Positions 51,801 to 60,693 of a stretch of DNA of 64,000 nucleotides are shown here, piece after piece. Positions within the stretch are counted from its first letter, which is position 1; the number at the start of each line of letters is the position of its first letter. The notes beneath the pieces were generated by a model, which worked only from the letters and a program-made list of their open reading frames with translations, did no database searches and was not told where the DNA came from. A program made the translations under genes and the position numbers. The stretch is from Parabacteroides johnsonii DSM 18315. GTDB lineage: Bacteria; Bacteroidota; Bacteroidia; Bacteroidales; Tannerellaceae. The DNA lies in NCBI RefSeq assembly GCF_025151045.1, contig NZ_CP102285.1:2914001-2978000 (forward strand), in the 5' to 3' direction.

Positions 51801-54627
51801 CCGGGCAGGTGTTGTGCAGGGCGTGTTTCAACAGGTGCATGCCGTCATAGTTCCGGTAATAGCCCTTCACTAAAAACTCGTCCGTGATTTTCATGGTGCG
51901 GTAGCCGCACGCCACCGAAAATTCGTCCATGCTTGCGGAGTAGGCGATTTTCACGTCCGTGTCAAAAAGACGGCTCATGTAGGCGGCATATACGCCCGTC
52001 GGAATCCAGCGTTCCCCGAAATTGAAGTCGAGGTCCTCAAAGGCGATGCGCGGCGGCTCGGCTTCTTTCAGAGCCTCCAACGCCTGCTTCACTTCCGGCA
52101 TACGTCCGTTTTCGGGGTTGTCGCCTATCCATGCTTCGATGCGTTCCGCCTTCTCTATCACGTTCCCGGCGATGAACCTGTCCTTTATCTCGTAACCGGT
52201 TACGAGCGGGTTGTAGAAGATGCGTCCTTTGAGGGCGTCAAGCAATCCCTCCTCCGTGCTGTCGGTTATCTCCCGCATATAGTCGAGATTGACCGTGCCG
52301 AACTTGTTGAGCGATGCGGATAACGCCTCTTCGGGAGAGTTTACGATGGCATGGCTCTCCACAGAGAAGGAAACGGGACGCTCGAAAATGCCCGCCTTGA
52401 CGAACCTGCCGTTCTCCGCCCGTTCCAGCGAAAGGATGTCGCGTCCGGCGGCATCCATCATCACCAGTTTCACGTTATGCTTGGCATTGAGGTTGCCGTA
52501 GCGCATGACAAACTCATCGTAGCAGGTGTTCAACGCTCCGCGTTGCGCAGACCCTTCATCGTGATACTCCGCCTCGTAGCGGTAAAGCCGCTCGTATGAA
52601 TCACGGAGTGACACATACAACATCGCTTTCTCCTTCTGGTAGCCGGTCAGGTCAAGCGGTTGGAATGTTGCGCCGTAAGGCGTGAGGTCCTTCAAATAAC
52701 CGAGATTGCGTGAAGTATCCAGTACCATAGAGCCGTCACGGTAGTGCGGCTCCAGCAGACCATTGAACGGACGGGGAGAAAGGTCGAGAGGTTCCTCCTT
52801 CGGCTTTTCCGTTTCCATTTCGGGAAAAAGGGAGGTTGCAGCCGTTTCCGTTGCGGGAGCGGCAGGAGTGGCGGCAACTTCCGGCTGCGTTTCGGGTTGC
52901 CGTGTTTCCTGCTCCGGTGCGGCTTTCACGTCCGGGACATGCTGCCGTTTCTCCTGATGCTGTGCCGCCAGCCTGCGAAGTTCCTTGCGTCGCTCCGGCG
53001 TGAGGTCCATCATCATTTCATAGAAGCCGTTGATGGGCGGGTTGGTATCCCAATCCAAAGTGGCGTAAATATCTTCAGGTTCGCTTTGCTTCCCGACATT
53101 TTCCGGCTTTGCATCCTTGCTTTCGATTACAGGCTTGACGGATTCAACAGGAGGAACAGCCGTAACCGGCGGCTTCGGTTTAGGAATGGCACGCCTTGCC
53201 GGGCTTTCCTTTTTCGCCGTCTTTTTCTTCTTGGAGGGTGCTTCCTGCTTGCGGACTTCCTCGGTCATGCCCCAGAGGTCGAGCAGGGAGAGCTGCACGC
53301 CCTCCGAATAATCGGGGCGGCGCGGTTCTATCTCCGGCTTTTCTTCCTCCGGCTGCGGTGTTACCGCTTCGGGTTTCGCTGCCATTTCATGACGTGGCTG
53401 TATCTCAGGAGTGACAACCGGTGTGGAAATGGTTTCTGTCACCGTGCTTTTCCCTTGTGCCGGACGCAGGCTGTGCATTTCATATAGTTCTTTGTCAAAC
53501 TGATGCAACTCAATATCCAGATGTTCCCGCAAGTCCTCCGCCATTTGCCCGATGCCGCCCCTGTGTAGGAGCTGATAGGCAGGTTTCCCGTAAGGGTCTG
53601 TGCCTCTGATTAAATCCGTATTGGAAAGAGAGCTGATGCTCCATACATACCCGTTCACGGAAGTGCCGATAGGTGTCTGTTCGGTCTGCATGAAAAGTTT
53701 CTCGTTGTAGTACAGCTCCCGTTTCTTGCCGCTGTTCTTTTGCAGGATAATCAGGTCGCTGCCCACTTCCGTACCCGCGTTGTCCGTGAAGAGGTTGTTC
53801 GGCAGGCGTGCGACACCCACCAGATTGGCTTGGCTCATCATGTACTCGCGTATGGGCGCGTTGGACGGTGCGTCCAGCACCCCCTGCGAAGTGATGAACG
53901 CCACGATGCCGCCCTCACGCACCGCGTCAAGGCTTTTCAGGAAGAAGTAGTTGTGTATTGCCTTCTGTGCGGAACGCCTTGCCGGGTCTTGGCTTCCTGT
54001 AAACTCCGGGTCGAACACAGCCACGTCGCCGAACGGGATGTTCGAGATGGCAAGGTCGAAATAGTCCGTGAAGGGCTTCTCTATCTTCTCGAATCCCTGC
54101 ACCCTTACCTTTTGGTCGGGATGCAGGTGTCCCAATATCTTGCCCGTCATCAGGTCTTTCTCGAAAGCCATGATGTCCGCGTCCGGCTTGTTTTCCAGCA
54201 CGGCATCCACGAATGCGCCCACGCCCGCCGACGGCTCCAGCACACGGTCGGGACGTATGCCGTGTTCATGCAGAGCCTCCGCAATCGTGCAGGTTATCTC
54301 CGGCGGTGTGTAGAAAGCGGTCAGCACGGACTGCTTCATGGCATCCACGTACCGCTTGTACTCCGTATCGTCCTTGCTGTTTTCACGCATCAGCCTGTGC
54401 AGCTCCACCGTCGGGGCAAACAGTTCGAGGTCCGATTTCGCCCAATGCACGGCATCCGTCAGTTCCTTTGCCGGGTTCAGTATGCACTTCAACCCGCCGA
54501 AACCGCAATACTTCCGAAGTATGGCTTGTTCCTCGGCGGTTGCCGTCCTCCGTTCCCTGTCAAGGATGAATGCCGTCCGTATCGCCTCGATGTTGTCCCG
54601 CAGCCGTTGTTTGCGGTTAAACGCCAT
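48814..54627 (-). CDS. DNA methylase-helicase fusion protein
   Basis: 1937 residues. The N-terminal N6-adenine methylase-like domain has a SAM motif ([15 protein letters not shown], 129-143) and NIPF (196-199) in place of NPPY. A long linker (about 390-620) is Pro/Glu/Lys rich. The C-terminal SNF2-like helicase has [20 protein letters not shown] (Walker A), [13 protein letters not shown] (motif II) and [20 protein letters not shown] (motif VI). Such BPR-type proteins are common in CTnDOT-like elements. They may protect the element from restriction and help its DNA processing. Confidence 0.92.
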   Translation of the reverse strand: MAFNRKQRLRDNIEAIRTAFILDRERRTATAEEQAILRKYCGFGGLKCILNPAKELTDAVHWAKSDLELFAPTVELHRLMRENSKDDTEYKRYVDAMKQSVLTAFYTPPEITCTIAEALHEHGIRPDRVLEPSAGVGAFVDAVLENKPDADIMAFEKDLMTGKILGHLHPDQKVRVQGFEKIEKPFTDYFDLAISNIPFGDVAVFDPEFTGSQDPARRSAQKAIHNYFFLKSLDAVREGGIVAFITSQGVLDAPSNAPIREYMMSQANLVGVARLPNNLFTDNAGTEVGSDLIILQKNSGKKRELYYNEKLFMQTEQTPIGTSVNGYVWSISSLSNTDLIRGTDPYGKPAYQLLHRGGIGQMAEDLREHLDIELHQFDKELYEMHSLRPAQGKSTVTETISTPVVTPEIQPRHEMAAKPEAVTPQPEEEKPEIEPRRPDYSEGVQLSLLDLWGMTEEVRKQEAPSKKKKTAKKESPARRAIPKPKPPVTAVPPVESVKPVIESKDAKPENVGKQSEPEDIYATLDWDTNPPINGFYEMMMDLTPERRKELRRLAAQHQEKRQHVPDVKAAPEQETRQPETQPEVAATPAAPATETAATSLFPEMETEKPKEEPLDLSPRPFNGLLEPHYRDGSMVLDTSRNLGYLKDLTPYGATFQPLDLTGYQKEKAMLYVSLRDSYERLYRYEAEYHDEGSAQRGALNTCYDEFVMRYGNLNAKHNVKLVMMDAAGRDILSLERAENGRFVKAGIFERPVSFSVESHAIVNSPEEALSASLNKFGTVNLDYMREITDSTEEGLLDALKGRIFYNPLVTGYEIKDRFIAGNVIEKAERIEAWIGDNPENGRMPEVKQALEALKEAEPPRIAFEDLDFNFGERWIPTGVYAAYMSRLFDTDVKIAYSASMDEFSVACGYRTMKITDEFLVKGYYRNYDGMHLLKHALHNTCPDMMKSIGKDEHGNDIKVRDSEGIQLANAKIDEIRNGFSEWLEEQSPQFKERLTTMYNRKFNCFVRPKYDGSHQTFPDLNLKGLASRGIKSVYPSQMDCVWMLKQNGGGICDHEVGTGKTLIMCIAAHEMKRLNLAHKPMIIGLKANVAEIAATYQAAYPNARILYASEKDFSTANRVRFFNNIKNNDYDCVIMSHDQFGKIPQSPELQQRILQAELDTVEENLEVLRQQGKNVSRAMLKGLEKRKHNLEAKLEKVEHAIKSRTDDVVDFKQMGIDHIFIDESHQFKNLTFNTRHDRVAGLGNSEGSQKALNMLFAIRTIQERTGKDLGATFLSGTTISNSLTELYLLFKYLRPKELERQDIRCFDAWAAIFAKKTTDFEFNVTNNVVQKERFRYFIKVPELAAFYNEITDYRTAEDVGVDRPHKNEILHHIPPTPEQEDFIQKLMQFAKTGDATLLGRPPLSETEEKAKMLIATDYARKMALDMRMIDSNYEDHPDNKASHCAKTIAEYYHKYDAQKGTQFVFSDLGTYQPGDGWNVYSEIKRKLTEDYGIPASEVRFIQECKTDKARKGVIDAMNAGTVRVLFGSTSMLGTGVNAQKRCVTIHHLDTPWRPSDLQQRDGRGVRAGNEIAKRFAGNNVDVIIYAVEKSLDSYKFNLLHCKQTFISQLKSGAMGARTIDEGAMDEKSGMNFSEYMALLSGNTDLLDKAKLEKRIASLEGERKSFNKGKRDSEFKLEAKTGELRNNTAVIEAMTEDWNRFLSVVQTDKEGSRLNIVKVDGVDSTDEKVIGKRLQEIAKNATTGGLYKPVGELYGFPIKVVSERILKEGLEFTDNRFVVEGNYKYTYNNGHLAMADPVAAARNFLNALEKIPSTIDQYKAKNEALERDIPQLQEIAGKVWKKEDELKQLKSELAVLDRKIQLELAPPTPDVAEKGGQEVKPDAGDVRNVPAQHIEDAPQIRSPVDERSPSGNFIADHIIIGRPGFQFKDENRPKGIKM

Positions 54628-55069
54628 ATTCCCCGATATAAAGGACGACGGCTCCCGTCAGCTCCGTGTAGAGCAGGTCGTATTCGGGCGACAGGGCGAA
54701 ATTGTCGTCCGAAAGGTCATAAGCGGAGAATACATTACCGACAGGCGGCAGCAGCTTTCGGATGAAGGCCTCGCGTTTCTTTTCCGGCACTTCTTCGGCA
54801 AACTCGTTTTCCACGACTTCGCGGAGGATGGCGTACTTGGAATAGCGAAGCCCCCGCAGGAGCGTGTCCATCGCCAACTCCTGCGCCCCTTCGGGCGGAT
54901 AGCCTTCGAGCCGCGCACGCTCATACGTTTCGACGGCACGGTCGGCACGCTCCCGGATGAAGGCATCGTCGGAAGCCTGTTCAAACCTGTTCGTGCGGAG
55001 GTAGTCCAGCAGGTACAGACCGTAATAGGAAAAGTCGGTCTGACCCTCGTTTTTCTTCTTGTTGTTCAT
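54617..55069 (-). CDS. DUF1896 family protein
   Basis: 150 residues from ATG 55069 ([20 protein letters not shown]). The ATG at 55135 lies inside the small-RNA terminator and was rejected. Helical protein ([20 protein letters not shown], then [20 protein letters not shown]) of the DUF1896 family, regularly found before the giant helicase; it overlaps that gene by 11 nt. A motif copy with one extra T is 1 nt before its start. Confidence 0.85.
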   Translation of the reverse strand: MNNKKKNEGQTDFSYYGLYLLDYLRTNRFEQASDDAFIRERADRAVETYERARLEGYPPEGAQELAMDTLLRGLRYSKYAILREVVENEFAEEVPEKKREAFIRKLLPPVGNVFSAYDLSDDNFALSPEYDLLYTELTGAVVLYIGEYGV

Positions 55070-55070
55070 T

Positions 55071-55087
55071 ACTTTGGAATTTAGTGG
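55071..55087 (-). promoter_or_regulatory. Predicted sRNA target motif before DUF1896 gene
   Basis: mRNA sense CCACTAAATTCCAAAGT (one extra T), then A and ATGA. Pairing with the neighbouring sRNA needs a one-base bulge. Confidence 0.6.
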
Positions 55088-55124
55088 GTTGATAATGACG
55101 TGGATAATCGTCTGGAAAGGAGAA

Positions 55125-55215
55125 AGAAAAGGCACTCGGTATCCCTCCGAGTGCCACCACTAAATCCAAAGTATGAGTGTAATCCGGTATCGAAGAACAA
55201 TTCATTACTCTGAAC
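55125..55215 (-). ncRNA. rteR: Small RNA, RteR-like
   Basis: Predicted transcript of about 90 nt from a -7 TACCTTTG box (55222-55229; -33 TTTC at 55250-55253) to the intrinsic terminator GGCACTCGG-agggata-CCGAGTGCC-TTTTC (55131-55155). It starts downstream of exc, where CTnDOT encodes the RteR small RNA that lowers tra expression. Just before the terminator is ACTTTGGATTTAGTGG (55157-55172), the reverse complement of a motif found at the start of many element genes. Identity with RteR is inferred from position, size and that complementarity. Confidence 0.75.
55131..55155 (-). terminator. Terminator of the small RNA
   Basis: 9-bp GC-rich stem GGCACTCGG / CCGAGTGCC with a 7-nt loop and TTTTCTTT tail on the minus strand. 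Confidence 0.85.
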
Positions 55216-55256
55216 CAGTGGCAAAGGTAGTGCAAATCGAAGACAATACGAAATAA
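55173..55256 (+). CDS. Possible 27-aa peptide antisense to the small RNA
   Basis: ATG at 55173 directly follows an exact copy of the leader motif (CCACTAAATCCAAAGT, 55157-55172) on the plus strand. The frame reads MSVIRYRRTIHYSEPVAKVV and on to TAA at 55254. No plus-strand promoter was found. It may be a fossil gene start whose antisense became the small RNA, or a real small protein. Confidence 0.3.
   Translation: MSVIRYRRTIHYSEPVAKVVQIEDNTK
55222..55253 (-). promoter_or_regulatory. Small RNA promoter
   Basis: -7 TACCTTTG (55222-55229) and -33 TTTC (one mismatch; 55250-55253), spacer 20 bp. A GAAATAAA/TTTATTTC inverted repeat (about 55250-55269) overlaps the -33. Confidence 0.7.
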
Positions 55257-55307
55257 ACCCGTTTATTTCTATTGTTGAGGTGCAGCCTACTTTCTCAAAA
55301 GTTAATA

Positions 55308-57398
55308 CTATTTCTTCCGTCCTGAAAATTTCTTGGTCGTTTTCCTTTCGGGGAACACGAAAGTCGTGTTATAGTCCCCGTCAAAGGCGACTATGGCATT
55401 AAAGCTCTTGCCCTGCTTGCTCTTGAAGCCTTTGAGCAGCTTCGTATGCCCGTCGGTGAGCAGGTCTTTGATTTCGTCGTCGGAAAGGGTGCGGTTCGCT
55501 TTCAGGCGGAACACGGGCAGCCCGCACTCCGCGTTGTCGCAGCGTACCACCTTGCAGTAGAACTGCATGCTGCCCGTCCCGCACTTGGGACACTTGCAGC
55601 CGGAATCCCTGCGGGAGAACAGCTTGTCGCACGAGAGCAGTTCGGAGGTGATTTCACGTGTGTACGCCTCTATCTCCCTGCGGAAGGTGTCGGCGGGCAG
55701 TTCCCCACGCTCAATACGTGCCAGATTCTTCTCCCATTCGCCCGTCATGGCTACGTCGGCGATGCGCATCGTCTTCACGACCGAATAGAGGGCAAGCCCT
55801 TTTTCAGTCGGCACAAGCGATTTCTTGCAGCGTTCCATGTAGCCGCGCTTGAAGAGCGTTTCGATGATGGCGGCACGGGTGGCGGGCGTGCCGATGCCGC
55901 AGTCCTTCAACGCCTGACGCAATGCGTCGTCCTCTATGTCTTTGCCCGCCGTTTCCATTGCCGACAAAAGTGTCGCTTCGGTATGCAGCGGCTTGGGTTT
56001 GGTCTTGCCCTCCGTGGTGGAGCAGCCTTTCAGCGTCAGCGTGTCGCCTTCCCGCCAGCCGGGGATGGCGGTTTCTTCTTTGTCCTCCCCGCCATAGACG
56101 GCACGCCATCCGGCTTGCCTGATGACGCTGCCTTTCACCGTGAACTCCACTCCGGCACACTCCGCCGTGACGGTGGCGGTGTCCTTGACGCATTTTTCGG
56201 AGAAAGCCTCAATCATGCGCCCGGCAACCATCTGATAAATGATGCTGTCCTCTTTGGAGAGGAACAGCGGCTTCTCGCCAGTGACGAGCAGGGCGTGGTG
56301 GTCCGTCACCTTGCCGCCGTCCACACTGCGGCGTGTCGGCTGCGCTTTCGCCTGCACCTTGCCTTTCCATTCGGGCAAAGCCCCGATGAAGGCGAACAGC
56401 TTGGGGATTTCAGCGAACACGTCTTCGGGGATGTAGCGGCTTCCGGTTCGCGGATAGGTGATGAGTTTCTTCTCGTAGAGCTTCTGCGCGATTTCAAGCG
56501 TCTGTTCCGCCGTGAAGCCGTGCTTGGCGTTGGCTTCCTTTTGGAGCGTGGTCAGGTCGTACAGGAGCGGTGTTTCCTCCGTCTTCTCCTTGCGTTCGGC
56601 TTTCGTGACGGTGGCTGTGCCTGCCGACTTCACCTTATCATACAGTTCCGTCGCAGGCTCTTTCTCTTTCCATTTTTCGGAAGAGGAAAACTTCACCGTT
56701 CCTTCATCGCAACCGTCCGTTGCGATATGGAGCTGCCAGAAGGCTTCGGGCGTGAAACGGCGGTTCTCCCAGTAGCGTGCGCACACCATCGCCAGCGTGG
56801 GTGTCTGCACCCGTCCGACGGAGTACGTGCCGTGTCCGGCGGCGATGGAGAGTGCCTGCGTGCCGTTGATGCCCACGAGCCAGTCTGATTCGCTCCGCGC
56901 TTTGGCGGCAAGATAGAGGCTGTCGTACCTGCTGCCGTCTTCGAGGTTGCGCAGCCCATCGCGGATAGCCTTGTCAGTAAGCGAGCTTATCCACAGGCGC
57001 ACGAACGGGGTGGTGCATCCGGTGTAATGGTAGAGGTAGCGGAAAATAAGCTCACCCTCGCGCCCTGCATCGGTCGCCACGATGATCTGTTCGCTTCTGT
57101 TGAACAGGGTGGCGATAACCTTTATCTGCGCCGCCACACCGCTGTCGGGCTTGTAACCCTTCTCCGTCTTGGTCTGGCGGGGGACGAGCGTGAAGGTGTC
57201 GGGGATGACGGGCAGGTTGTCACGGACGAAGCCGCGTATGCCGTAGCCGTCGGGCATGGCAAGCTGCACGAGGTGTCCGAACGCCCATGTCACGGCGTAG
57301 CCGCCTCCCTCGAAATATCCTTCCTCTCTCTTTGTCGCGCCCACGATGCGGGCGATCTCACGTGCCACAGACGGCTTTTCTGCAATGATTGTCTTCAT
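55308..57398 (-). CDS. exc: Exc, topoisomerase III-like excision protein
   Basis: 696 residues. Toprim domain at the N-terminus (IIAEKPSVAREIARIVG; acidic motif ATDAGREGE, 108-116). Type IA catalytic Tyr315 in ITYPRTGSRYIP. C-terminal Cys clusters (CKCPKCGTGS, CDNAECG). It corresponds to CTnDOT Exc in size and position after orf3. Exc is needed for excision in vivo and for tra activation. A motif copy lies 32 nt before the start. Confidence 0.93.
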   Translation of the reverse strand: MKTIIAEKPSVAREIARIVGATKREEGYFEGGGYAVTWAFGHLVQLAMPDGYGIRGFVRDNLPVIPDTFTLVPRQTKTEKGYKPDSGVAAQIKVIATLFNRSEQIIVATDAGREGELIFRYLYHYTGCTTPFVRLWISSLTDKAIRDGLRNLEDGSRYDSLYLAAKARSESDWLVGINGTQALSIAAGHGTYSVGRVQTPTLAMVCARYWENRRFTPEAFWQLHIATDGCDEGTVKFSSSEKWKEKEPATELYDKVKSAGTATVTKAERKEKTEETPLLYDLTTLQKEANAKHGFTAEQTLEIAQKLYEKKLITYPRTGSRYIPEDVFAEIPKLFAFIGALPEWKGKVQAKAQPTRRSVDGGKVTDHHALLVTGEKPLFLSKEDSIIYQMVAGRMIEAFSEKCVKDTATVTAECAGVEFTVKGSVIRQAGWRAVYGGEDKEETAIPGWREGDTLTLKGCSTTEGKTKPKPLHTEATLLSAMETAGKDIEDDALRQALKDCGIGTPATRAAIIETLFKRGYMERCKKSLVPTEKGLALYSVVKTMRIADVAMTGEWEKNLARIERGELPADTFRREIEAYTREITSELLSCDKLFSRRDSGCKCPKCGTGSMQFYCKVVRCDNAECGLPVFRLKANRTLSDDEIKDLLTDGHTKLLKGFKSKQGKSFNAIVAFDGDYNTTFVFPERKTTKKFSGRKK

Positions 57399-57430
57399 AT
57401 TCTTCTGTCGTTTTGAATTTTACAAATGTT

Positions 57431-57446
57431 ACTTCGGATTTAGTGG
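57431..57446 (-). promoter_or_regulatory. Predicted sRNA target motif before exc
   Basis: mRNA sense CCACTAAATCCGAAGT, one change (A12 to G) still pairable as G.U. It is 32 nt before the exc start, in the orf3-exc gap. Confidence 0.6.
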
Positions 57447-57457
57447 CGGACACCGGA

Positions 57458-59068
57458 TTACATCTTCATGCCCTTATTGTTTCTTTTCTGCGGCTTCTCC
57501 TGCTGCTGTTGCTGTGCGGTGTCCTTCGGGGCGGTCTGTCCCTTCCGCAACGGCTCCTTCAGGTTCTTGGTAGCCTCGTTGGTCTTGCCCTCGCTGTTCA
57601 CCGCCACCTGTGTGCGGCTCTCGTTGGACGGGGCGACCTTCTGCGCGTTGTCGGGGTTGGTGTCGTAGCGGTACGGGCGTCCCTTCTCCGGATTGAACCT
57701 GATGTACATCGTGGCGTGGAAGCCTTGCTTGTCGGTCACGTTCTCTAATTTCACGGCTTTGCCCGCCACGTAGTCGGCTTTCTGCTGTTCGGTGAAGTCC
57801 ACGCCGCTCCATTTGCTGATGGGGCGGATGCTGCCGTCGGCGTTCGTCCACGTGTTGCGGCGTTGCTCCTTCTGCGTATTGGCGGCATTCTCCGTACCCT
57901 GCGCCTGTCCTTGTGCGGGGTTGTTCTTCGTTTCCTGCGTCTGGGCGGTACGGGGCGACCTGCCGGTTCCCGGCACGAACTCCACGCCGCGCTGTTCCAC
58001 GTTCACTTGCAGGGTGGTGACGAACTTCCTGCCGTCCTTGCGCTCGATGAGCTTGTCGCGCACGGGCAGCCCGGCACGCAGCATGTCCTGCTCCTGCTTG
58101 GTGATTTCCGTTTTGCCGATGCGTTCCGGTATGCGCACCTTGCTTGCCGGGACATCCGTGATTTCGTTCGTCTTGCGGTCGATGCTGACGAACGAGGGGA
58201 TGATCTCGCCCGTTTCCCTGTCCACGAGGTCCACGACCCTGCCGAGGTTGCCCGTTTCGCGCAGGTTCTTCCGGTCATCGTCGGAGAACTTGTGTTCCTT
58301 GTACTCGTCGAGCTTCTGCTCCTTGCGGATGAAGTGCGGCACAAGGCTGACATTGCCCTCGCCGTCCTTCTTGAAGGAAAGGCGGGCGTCCAGCTCGAAA
58401 GCCTCTCCGCCGAAATTGGGCGACACCCTCACCAAGTCGGACTTGCCGTAGTTGAGCATCCTGTCAAGGTCGCCCGACTTTTCAAGGTCGTCGCGCTTCA
58501 CGCCCCATTTCTCCTCCAACTCCTGCCAGTTGATCTTGCTCTCGTCGATGGGCTGGTAGCCCCGGTTGCTCTGCGCCTGCTGTGGGCTTTCCTGATTCTG
58601 TTCGTTTTTCTGTTCCATTTCTTCCTGTTTTTTAGGTTCGTCATCTTGTTTCTGTTCCGGTTGTTCCTCCGGTTTCTGCTCTTGGTCGGCGGTCTGTGCC
58701 GCCTGTTCTTCCTGCACTTTCTTTTCGTAGCCGGAGGTGTCCACCTTGTGGGGCGCAAGCAGCTCCTTGTTGGTGTCGGGGTCTTTCAGAAACTCCTTTA
58801 TCACTTCCAGCAGTTTGTCGGCTTGGTCCGCCGCGACACGGTAGAAACCGAAGCGGCTGGGTTCCTTGCACTGCCGGAAGAAGTTCTTGAAGAAGTTGTC
58901 CAGCACGTCGCCGTGACGGTCGAATTGCAGGAAACTCTGCGCGTTCTCCGCTTTCGCGGGGATGCGCTTGGGGGAGCCGTCGGCGTTCAGCCCGGCTACC
59001 ACGCTGATTTCGCCCGTCTTCTCGTCACGGACAACCAGCACGTCCTTTTCGTCTTTTTTCTTTGCCAT
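57458..59068 (-). CDS. Orf3 of the excision operon (DUF4099/DUF3945)
   Basis: 536 residues. An N-terminal helical domain (about 40-110) is followed by a Gln/Glu-rich disordered linker (115-175), DUF4099-like and DUF3945-like repeats (about 180-380), and a basic Gln-rich tail ending KRNNKGMKM. It corresponds to orf3 between xis2d and exc in CTnDOT. Its requirement in excision is not established there. Confidence 0.85.
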   Translation of the reverse strand: MAKKKDEKDVLVVRDEKTGEISVVAGLNADGSPKRIPAKAENAQSFLQFDRHGDVLDNFFKNFFRQCKEPSRFGFYRVAADQADKLLEVIKEFLKDPDTNKELLAPHKVDTSGYEKKVQEEQAAQTADQEQKPEEQPEQKQDDEPKKQEEMEQKNEQNQESPQQAQSNRGYQPIDESKINWQELEEKWGVKRDDLEKSGDLDRMLNYGKSDLVRVSPNFGGEAFELDARLSFKKDGEGNVSLVPHFIRKEQKLDEYKEHKFSDDDRKNLRETGNLGRVVDLVDRETGEIIPSFVSIDRKTNEITDVPASKVRIPERIGKTEITKQEQDMLRAGLPVRDKLIERKDGRKFVTTLQVNVEQRGVEFVPGTGRSPRTAQTQETKNNPAQGQAQGTENAANTQKEQRRNTWTNADGSIRPISKWSGVDFTEQQKADYVAGKAVKLENVTDKQGFHATMYIRFNPEKGRPYRYDTNPDNAQKVAPSNESRTQVAVNSEGKTNEATKNLKEPLRKGQTAPKDTAQQQQQEKPQKRNNKGMKM

Positions 59069-59087
59069 CTGAAAAATGTTTTAATGG

Positions 59088-59438
59088 TTATTTTTGAAAG
59101 AAATTATGGATACGGGCCTTGTAGAAGGCTATATCTTCCTTGCGGAAGTCCTTTACATGTTCGGAGAGGAACGTCAGCACGTCCGCCTCGCTGTAATAGG
59201 TCTTTTTGCCGAGCGTCTTGTAGGGCAGCGCGCCGATGCTGCGGTAGCGTTGCAGGGTGCGCTTGCTGATTTGGAGCAGCATGCACAGGTCTTGGTTGTC
59301 GAAAAGCCTGATCCCGTCCATCGGGTTCGGGGCTTTGCCGGACGGCTGCATGGAGAGCAGCATCTCGTCCTGACGGTCGAGCCGTTCCATCACCTTCTGC
59401 ATCCAGTTCTCGAAATTGTTGCGGGTAAGCAGTTCCAT
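59088..59438 (-). CDS. xis2d: Xis2d, recombination directionality factor
   Basis: 116 residues: winged-helix HTH of excisionase type (QDLCMLLQISKRTLQRYRSI, then GALPYKTLGKKTYYSEADVL). In CTnDOT Xis2d binds DNA both in excision and at tra/mob promoters. It follows xis2c by 3 nt. Confidence 0.9.
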   Translation of the reverse strand: MELLTRNNFENWMQKVMERLDRQDEMLLSMQPSGKAPNPMDGIRLFDNQDLCMLLQISKRTLQRYRSIGALPYKTLGKKTYYSEADVLTFLSEHVKDFRKEDIAFYKARIHNFFQK

Positions 59439-59441
59439 GTC

Positions 59442-59798
59442 CTACGTCCTCCTTCCTTTGGGTTTGCCGCCCGTGCGCAGCGTGTGGTTGCGTTTCAGCT
59501 GTTCCGGTGTCGCGGCATCTCCAGTGACGGTGCTGTCTTCGAGCAGGCGGTCGATTTCCGACTGCCGATAGCGGCACTTGCCGCGCAGCACGACATAGGC
59601 GATGCGCTGTTCGCTGCGCATGCGCTGGAGGGTGCGGCAACTCACGTTCAGCAGGTGCGCCGCCTCGCGGGTGGTGAGCAGCCTGTCGGGAGCTTCTTCC
59701 TTCCTCCCGCCGGAAACGGCACGCACGTGTACCGCTATCTCGGCTATCTGTTCCGTCAATGCGGTGAAGGCGGAACTTTCCATCGTTATCACTTTCAT
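59442..59798 (-). CDS. xis2c: Xis2c, recombination directionality factor
   Basis: 118 residues: HTH with TTREAAHLLNVSCRTLQRMR and RGKCRYRQSEIDRLLEDSTV. First gene of the excision operon, 68 nt from the nearer of two candidate RteC-binding repeats. In CTnDOT Xis2c and Xis2d are both needed with Exc to direct excision. Confidence 0.9.
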   Translation of the reverse strand: MKVITMESSAFTALTEQIAEIAVHVRAVSGGRKEEAPDRLLTTREAAHLLNVSCRTLQRMRSEQRIAYVVLRGKCRYRQSEIDRLLEDSTVTGDAATPEQLKRNHTLRTGGKPKGRRT

Positions 59799-59865
59799 AT
59801 TCAGTCCTTTCTTTTGGTTTCTGCGACAAAATTCGGCAATAAACCAAAGGGGCTTTAACAGCTCA

Positions 59866-59908
59866 TTACGTGGCTCACGTAAGATTTTTACGGATAATGG
59901 CTCCGTAA
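59866..59908. promoter_or_regulatory. Candidate RteC-binding inverted repeats upstream of xis2c
   Basis: TTACGTG-gct-CACGTAA (59866-59882, perfect) and TTACGGA-taatggc-TCCGTAA (59888-59908, perfect). Both share the half-site TTACG and lie about 30-75 bp upstream of a weak -7-like box (GAATTTTG, 59827-59834). They are the expected RteC targets, inferred from the CTnDOT model. Confidence 0.6.
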
Positions 59909-59973
59909 CCCGGACAGACGGCGCAACAAGCTGCCTTTTAGCGAAAAACGGCTCGTGTTCAAGGCGGCTTCGT

Positions 59974-59981
59974 TACCTTTG
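59974..59981 (+). promoter_or_regulatory. -7 box for right-end HTH gene
   Basis: TACCTTTG on the plus strand, 25 nt before ATG 60007. No clear -33 TTTG at 19-21 bp, so an activator may be needed. Confidence 0.5.
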
Positions 59982-60006
59982 CGGCAAACTCAGAAATGTT
60001 TTGCTT

Positions 60007-60300
60007 ATGGAAATAGTATCTATCGAGAAAAAGACCTTCGAGATGATGGTGGCGTCCTTCAACGCCCTCGCGGAGAAGGTAGCCGCCCTGAGGCGCACGA
60101 GCGACGGCGGGCGGATGGAAAGGTGGCTCACGGGCGAGGAGGTCTGCGGGCAGTTGAGAATCAGCCCGCGCACGTTGCAGACATTACGCGACAAGCGGCT
60201 TATCGGCTACTCGCAGATAAACCGCAGGTTCTATTACAAGCCGGAAGAAGTCAGGAGACTGATTCCGCTTATCGGTACGCTCTATCCCGGCGGCAGATAA
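60007..60300 (+). CDS. HTH protein (Xis-like) A
   Basis: 97 residues: N-terminal coiled segment, then a DNA-binding HTH of excisionase type (LTGEEVCGQLRISPRTLQTL and GYSQINRRFYYKPEEVRRLI). It belongs to the same HTH_17 family as Xis2c/Xis2d but is divergent from them. Such genes near the integrase may regulate integration or be accessory Xis proteins. Confidence 0.85.
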   Translation: MEIVSIEKKTFEMMVASFNALAEKVAALRRTSDGGRMERWLTGEEVCGQLRISPRTLQTLRDKRLIGYSQINRRFYYKPEEVRRLIPLIGTLYPGGR

Positions 60301-60313
60301 TCTTATTATTCAC

Positions 60314-60329
60314 CCACTGAATCCAAAGT
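60314..60329 (+). promoter_or_regulatory. Predicted sRNA target motif before HTH gene B
   Basis: CCACTGAATCCAAAGT, one change (A6 to G) still pairable as G.U, immediately followed by T and ATGATG. Confidence 0.65.
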
Positions 60330-60330
60330 T

Positions 60331-60636
60331 ATGATGAACGAGAACAACGATGTTTTTACACTGGAGGACGAGCCGCTTGCCACAGTGGTGCAGAATATGC
60401 GCAAAGGCTCTAAATGGCTCTCCGCCTTTCTGGAAAGTTACCGTCCGCCGCTGGACGGGGAGCGTTACCTGACGGACAGGGAGGTGGCGGACTTGCTCCG
60501 TGTCAGCCGCCGCACCTTGCAGGAGTACCGCAACAACAGGGTGCTGCCCTTTATCCTTTTGGGAGGGAAGGTGCTTTACCCCGAATCCGGGTTGCGTGAG
60601 CTGTTAGAGGTGAACTACCGCAAGCCGCTGGAATAA
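60331..60636 (+). CDS. HTH protein (Xis-like) B
   Basis: 101 residues (alternative start at 60334). HTH with LTDREVADLLRVSRRTLQEY and LGGKVLYPESGLRELLEV, again of the excisionase type. It follows HTH protein A by 30 nt and lies between the excision operon and the DUF2971 gene. Its leader contains a predicted sRNA site next to the start codon. Confidence 0.85.
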   Translation: MMNENNDVFTLEDEPLATVVQNMRKGSKWLSAFLESYRPPLDGERYLTDREVADLLRVSRRTLQEYRNNRVLPFILLGGKVLYPESGLRELLEVNYRKPLE

Positions 60637-60639
60637 TGT

Positions 60640-60671
60640 TCTGGCATTCCGGAATAAAATGCGTACCTTTG
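60640..60671 (+). promoter_or_regulatory. Promoter of the DUF2971 gene
   Basis: -33 TCTG (one mismatch, 60640-60643) and -7 TACCTTTG (60664-60671), spacer 20 bp, start about 15 nt before ATG 60694. Confidence 0.65.
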
Positions 60672-60693
60672 TAGTTAAAAATGAAATACCATT

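Noticed and set aside
55446-56888. 480-codon plus-strand frame opposite exc
   Set aside because: Antisense shadow of the topoisomerase gene; composition is implausible for a protein.
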